Below are positions 61,613 to 64,000 of a stretch of DNA of 64,000 nucleotides, piece after piece. A program made the translations under genes and the position numbers. The stretch is from Neoroseomonas lacus (lineage in GTDB: Bacteria; Pseudomonadota; Alphaproteobacteria; Acetobacterales; Acetobacteraceae), in NCBI RefSeq assembly GCF_014644535.1, contig NZ_BMKW01000006.1, positions 248,001-312,000 on the forward strand, read 5' to 3'. Within the stretch, counting starts at the first letter, position 1. Each line of letters opens with the position of its first letter. Under the pieces are notes generated by a model. The model was not told the DNA's origin. It ran no database searches and saw only the letters and a list, made by a program, of their open reading frames with translations.

Positions 61613-62395
61613 ATGGTGGCTTCACAAAGCAGCGATGCGCTGTTGGCGGTGGACGGGCTGCGCCTGTCCTTTGGCGGGTTGGCGGCGCTGGATGGCGTTG
61701 CCTTCGGCGTCGTGCCCGGCCGCATCACCGCCCTGATCGGCCCGAATGGCGCCGGCAAGACCACGCTGTTCAACGCGGTCTCTGGCCTTGTGCGCCCGCA
61801 GGGCGGCAGCGTTCGGCTGCGCGGTGAGGAGATCCTTGGCCTGAAGCCGGAACAGATCACCGCGCGGGGTATGGTTCGGTCCTTCCAGATCGCCCGTGGC
61901 TTCCCGAAACTGTCGGTGTTCGAACATCTGATGCTCTACGGCCAGGACCAGCCCGGCGAGAGCTGGACCGCCGCGTTGCTTGGCACAGCGGCGGCGCGCC
62001 GGCGCGAAGCGGCGCTGGCCGAACAGGCGTTGGCGACGGCGCGCCGTCTGCGCCTGACGCACGTCATCGACAATCAGGTGACTGCCTTGTCAGGCGGGCA
62101 GAAGAAGCTGCTCGAGATCGGCCGCACGCTGATGGCCGAACCGGCGCTGATGCTGCTCGACGAACCCGCCGCCGGGGTGAACCCCACGCTAGCGGAGGAA
62201 ATCGGCGACCTGCTGCGCGCCATCGTCGCCGAGGGACGGACGATACTCCTGGTTGAACACGACATGGCGTTGATCGAGCGCATCTCCGACCATGTCGTGG
62301 TCATGGCCTCCGGTCGTACCCTCGCCGAGGGTTCCTTCGCGCAGATCCGCGAGGATGCGGCGGTCCAAGACGCCTATCTCGGAGGCGCGGCATGA
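61613..62395 (+). CDS. livG: LivG-type ABC transporter ATPase
   Basis: This 260-residue ATPase of the branched-chain amino acid (HAAT) family has Walker A LIGPNGAGKTTLFNAV, a long helical insertion (QDQPGESWTAALLGTAAARRREAAL) typical of LivG, signature ALSGGQKKLLEIGRTL and Walker B LMLLDEPAAGVNPTLAEE. The ATG at 61613 is chosen over a TTG 12 codons upstream. It overlaps livF by four bases. The liv permeases are not between here and the window end and should lie to the right if complete. Confidence 0.93.
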   Translation: MVASQSSDALLAVDGLRLSFGGLAALDGVAFGVVPGRITALIGPNGAGKTTLFNAVSGLVRPQGGSVRLRGEEILGLKPEQITARGMVRSFQIARGFPKLSVFEHLMLYGQDQPGESWTAALLGTAAARRREAALAEQALATARRLRLTHVIDNQVTALSGGQKKLLEIGRTLMAEPALMLLDEPAAGVNPTLAEEIGDLLRAIVAEGRTILLVEHDMALIERISDHVVVMASGRTLAEGSFAQIREDAAVQDAYLGGAA

Positions 62396-63150
62396 CTGCG
62401 CTGACCGTGCAGGAACTGACCGGCGGCTATGCAGCGGCCGACCATGTCGTGAAGGGCGTGTCCTTCACCGTGGCGTCGGGCGAGCTGGTCTGCGTCATCG
62501 GCCCGAATGGCGCCGGCAAATCCACCGTGCTGAAATTGCTGACCGGGCTGCTGCGCCCGCGCGCGGGCCAGGTCGCGCTCGATGGGCGCGACATCACCGG
62601 CCAGTCGCCGCGCGTGGTGATCGAGGCTGGCATGGTTCTCGTGCCGCAGGAACGTAACGTCTTCGGCACGCTCTCGGTCGAGGAGAACCTGGCCATGGGC
62701 TGCTTCCTCGATCCGGGGCGTGCCAAGGCGCGCATGACGGCGGTGATGGACCGCTTCCCGCTGCTCGCCGAACGGCGCCGGCAGGCGGCGCGCACCATGT
62801 CGGGTGGGCAGCGGCAGATCCTCGCCATGGGCCAGGCGCTGATGAGCGAGCCGCGCGTGCTGCTGCTCGACGAACCCACCGCCGGCCTGTCGCCCAAGGC
62901 GGCGACGGATTTGTTCGCCCTGGTGCGCGCGACGGCCGAGACCGGCGTCGCCGTGCTGATGGTCGAACAGAACGCGCTGCAGGCGATGCAGATCTCCGAC
63001 CGCGCGCTGGTGCTGGTCGACGGCCGCAACGCGCATGAAGGCCCAGCGCCGGCGCTGGCGCGCGACCCCGCGATACGACGCCTGTTCCTCGGCGGTCGCG
63101 GGGAGGGCAGGATGGACGCGACAGGGACCAACAGGGAGACTAGCCCATGA
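62392..63150 (+). CDS. livF: LivF-type ABC transporter ATPase
   Basis: The 252-residue product has Walker A VIGPNGAGKSTVLKLL, MVLVPQERNVFGTLSVEENLAMG characteristic of LivF, signature TMSGGQRQILAMGQALM and Walker B VLLLDEPTAGLSPKAA. It overlaps livG at its start and the binding-protein gene at its end (ATGA). The last 15 residues after GGRGEGR are an unusual polar extension. Confidence 0.94.
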   Translation: MTALTVQELTGGYAAADHVVKGVSFTVASGELVCVIGPNGAGKSTVLKLLTGLLRPRAGQVALDGRDITGQSPRVVIEAGMVLVPQERNVFGTLSVEENLAMGCFLDPGRAKARMTAVMDRFPLLAERRRQAARTMSGGQRQILAMGQALMSEPRVLLLDEPTAGLSPKAATDLFALVRATAETGVAVLMVEQNALQAMQISDRALVLVDGRNAHEGPAPALARDPAIRRLFLGGRGEGRMDATGTNRETSP

Positions 63151-64000
63151 CCATCATGACCCGCCGCACGGCGCTGATCGCTAGCGCTTCGCTTCTCGCC
63201 ATGCCGTCGCTGGCGCGTGCGCAGGGCGCGCCGATCCATCTCGGCACGCTGACGCCGCTGACTGGCGCCGGCGGCCCCTATGGCCCGGTGATGGCCAATT
63301 GCGTGAAGTCGGTGATCACCGAGGTGAACGGTGTGGGCGGCGTGCTCGGCCGCCAGGTCCAGCTCACCAGCGAGGATGACCAGACCAACCCCGAAGCCGG
63401 GCTGCGCGCCGCGCGCAAGCTGATCGACATCGACCGCGTCGCCGCCATCATGGGCACCTGGGCGTCCTCGGTGACGACCGCCGTCGCGCCGCTGTGCTGG
63501 GAGAACAAGACCTTCCTGACCACCGTCTCCGGCGCCGATTCCATCACCGCCCTGCCGCACAATGGATGGCTGATCCGCACCCAGCCGAACACCACGCTGC
63601 AGGGGCGCAAGTTCGGCGAATATGCGGTCGAGCTTGGCGGCAAGAAGATGTTCTTCATGGCGCCGCAGACGCCTTTCACCCAGTCGCAGCTCGCCAACAT
63701 GAAGCCGCCGATCGAAGCCGCCGGCGGCAGCATCGAGCTGCTGATCTACGACGCCGCCAAGCCCTCCCTGCGCACCGAGGTCGATCAGGCAATGCGGGCG
63801 CGGCCCGACATCATCATCCTCGGCGGCTACACGCCGGACACAACGGTGCTGCTGCGCGACATCTTCCGCGCCGGCTATCGCGGCAAGCTGCTGGCCTATG
63901 CCTATTCGGTGAACCAGCAGATGATCGGCTCGCTGCCGCATGACGTGACCGAGGGCATCTACACCCTGGCACCTTCACCGGCGCAGGGTTCGGGCGGCTT
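63147..64000 (+). CDS. Branched-chain amino acid-type ABC binding protein, 3' part outside window
   Basis: The first 284 codons of a periplasmic binding protein are present. A signal with R6-R7 and a core ending at ARAQ is followed by the LivK/LivJ-type fold: PIHLGTLTPLTGAGGPYGPVMANCVKSVI, DDQTNPEAGLRAARKLI and IMGTWASSVTTAVAPLC. This is the type I receptor family of HAAT transporters, which also bind amides and aromatic acids. The ATG overlaps livF. The gene is cut by the window end, not broken. Confidence 0.92.
   Translation, partial: MTIMTRRTALIASASLLAMPSLARAQGAPIHLGTLTPLTGAGGPYGPVMANCVKSVITEVNGVGGVLGRQVQLTSEDDQTNPEAGLRAARKLIDIDRVAAIMGTWASSVTTAVAPLCWENKTFLTTVSGADSITALPHNGWLIRTQPNTTLQGRKFGEYAVELGGKKMFFMAPQTPFTQSQLANMKPPIEAAGGSIELLIYDAAKPSLRTEVDQAMRARPDIIILGGYTPDTTVLLRDIFRAGYRGKLLAYAYSVNQQMIGSLPHDVTEGIYTLAPSPAQGSGG

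Noticed and set aside
1-64000. Insertion sequences, prophage, CRISPR arrays, toxin-antitoxin pairs or defence genes
   Set aside because: No transposase, integrase, phage structural, Cas, restriction or toxin-antitoxin homologue and no regularly spaced direct repeats were seen on either strand.

Overview
The window is a 64 kb stretch of very GC-rich bacterial chromosome with 57 recognisable protein genes, no tRNA or rRNA gene, no CRISPR array and no transposase or phage gene. The combination of high GC, many Bug/TctC-type periplasmic receptors, paired hydantoinase/oxoprolinase genes and a heterotetrameric sarcosine oxidase suggests an alphaproteobacterium of the Acetobacteraceae (Roseomonas-like). 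That placement is inference from gene content only.

Positions 1-4000 hold housekeeping or unassigned genes: a MAPEG membrane protein, the radical-SAM haem chaperone hemW, a small membrane protein, a lipoprotein and a SirB1-like protein. A five-gene run follows (4013-7795): a solitary LutA-like Cys-rich protein, a 2-oxoglutarate/Fe(II) dioxygenase, a luciferase-like flavin monooxygenase and two carboxymuconolactone-decarboxylase/AhpD-fold proteins. From 8273 to 19006 lie two copies of the same three-gene cassette (receptor, hyuA, hyuB), both on the minus strand, separated by a LysR-family regulator. That regulator is the only transcription factor in the window and has a perfect CTTCAT-N11-ATGAAG site just upstream of its start.

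19250-25638 runs rightward: a class III aminotransferase, then a Gfo/Idh/MocA oxidoreductase, a Bug receptor, a DadA-like oxidoreductase and an M81 (MlrC-like) metallopeptidase. On the minus strand come an enoyl-CoA hydratase, an SDR and a HisD-like dehydrogenase (25635-28660). They diverge from a molybdenum hydroxylase coded as medium, small and large subunits with its own receptor (28840-33485). An oppositely oriented receptor (33588-34559) closes this section.

34717-45198 is one tight nine-gene transcription unit: sarcosine oxidase soxBDAG followed directly by a complete peptide-type ABC transporter (two ATPases, two permeases, binding protein). Two FAD proteins resembling HcnB/HcnC or opine oxidase converge on it (45212-47670). 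Next come a PEP-mutase/isocitrate-lyase-superfamily enzyme, a second peptide ABC transporter with a fused double ATPase, and a VOC protein. These diverge from a D-aminopeptidase-like serine hydrolase and a flavodoxin-fold quinone reductase (47802-56904). The right end carries an SsuABC/ThiXYZ-type ABC transporter (56910-59490), and then a rightward unit of Bug receptor, SMP-30 lactonase, livG, livF and the start of a branched-chain-type binding protein that runs off the window.

Taken together this is a catabolic accessory region. Nearly every operon pairs a periplasmic receptor or ABC importer with oxidases, hydrolases or dehydrogenases acting on amino acids, N-methylated amino acids, D-amino acids or peptides, cyclic amides and aromatic or heterocyclic acids. 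Six Bug receptors are present but no TctA/TctB membrane partner, so they must use membrane components coded elsewhere. G-rich hairpin repeats sit immediately 3' of several genes and probably act as terminators. No single element is clearly a new defence or mobile system. The most promising undescribed units are the sox-transporter operon, the D-peptide locus and the LutA/dioxygenase/monooxygenase run.
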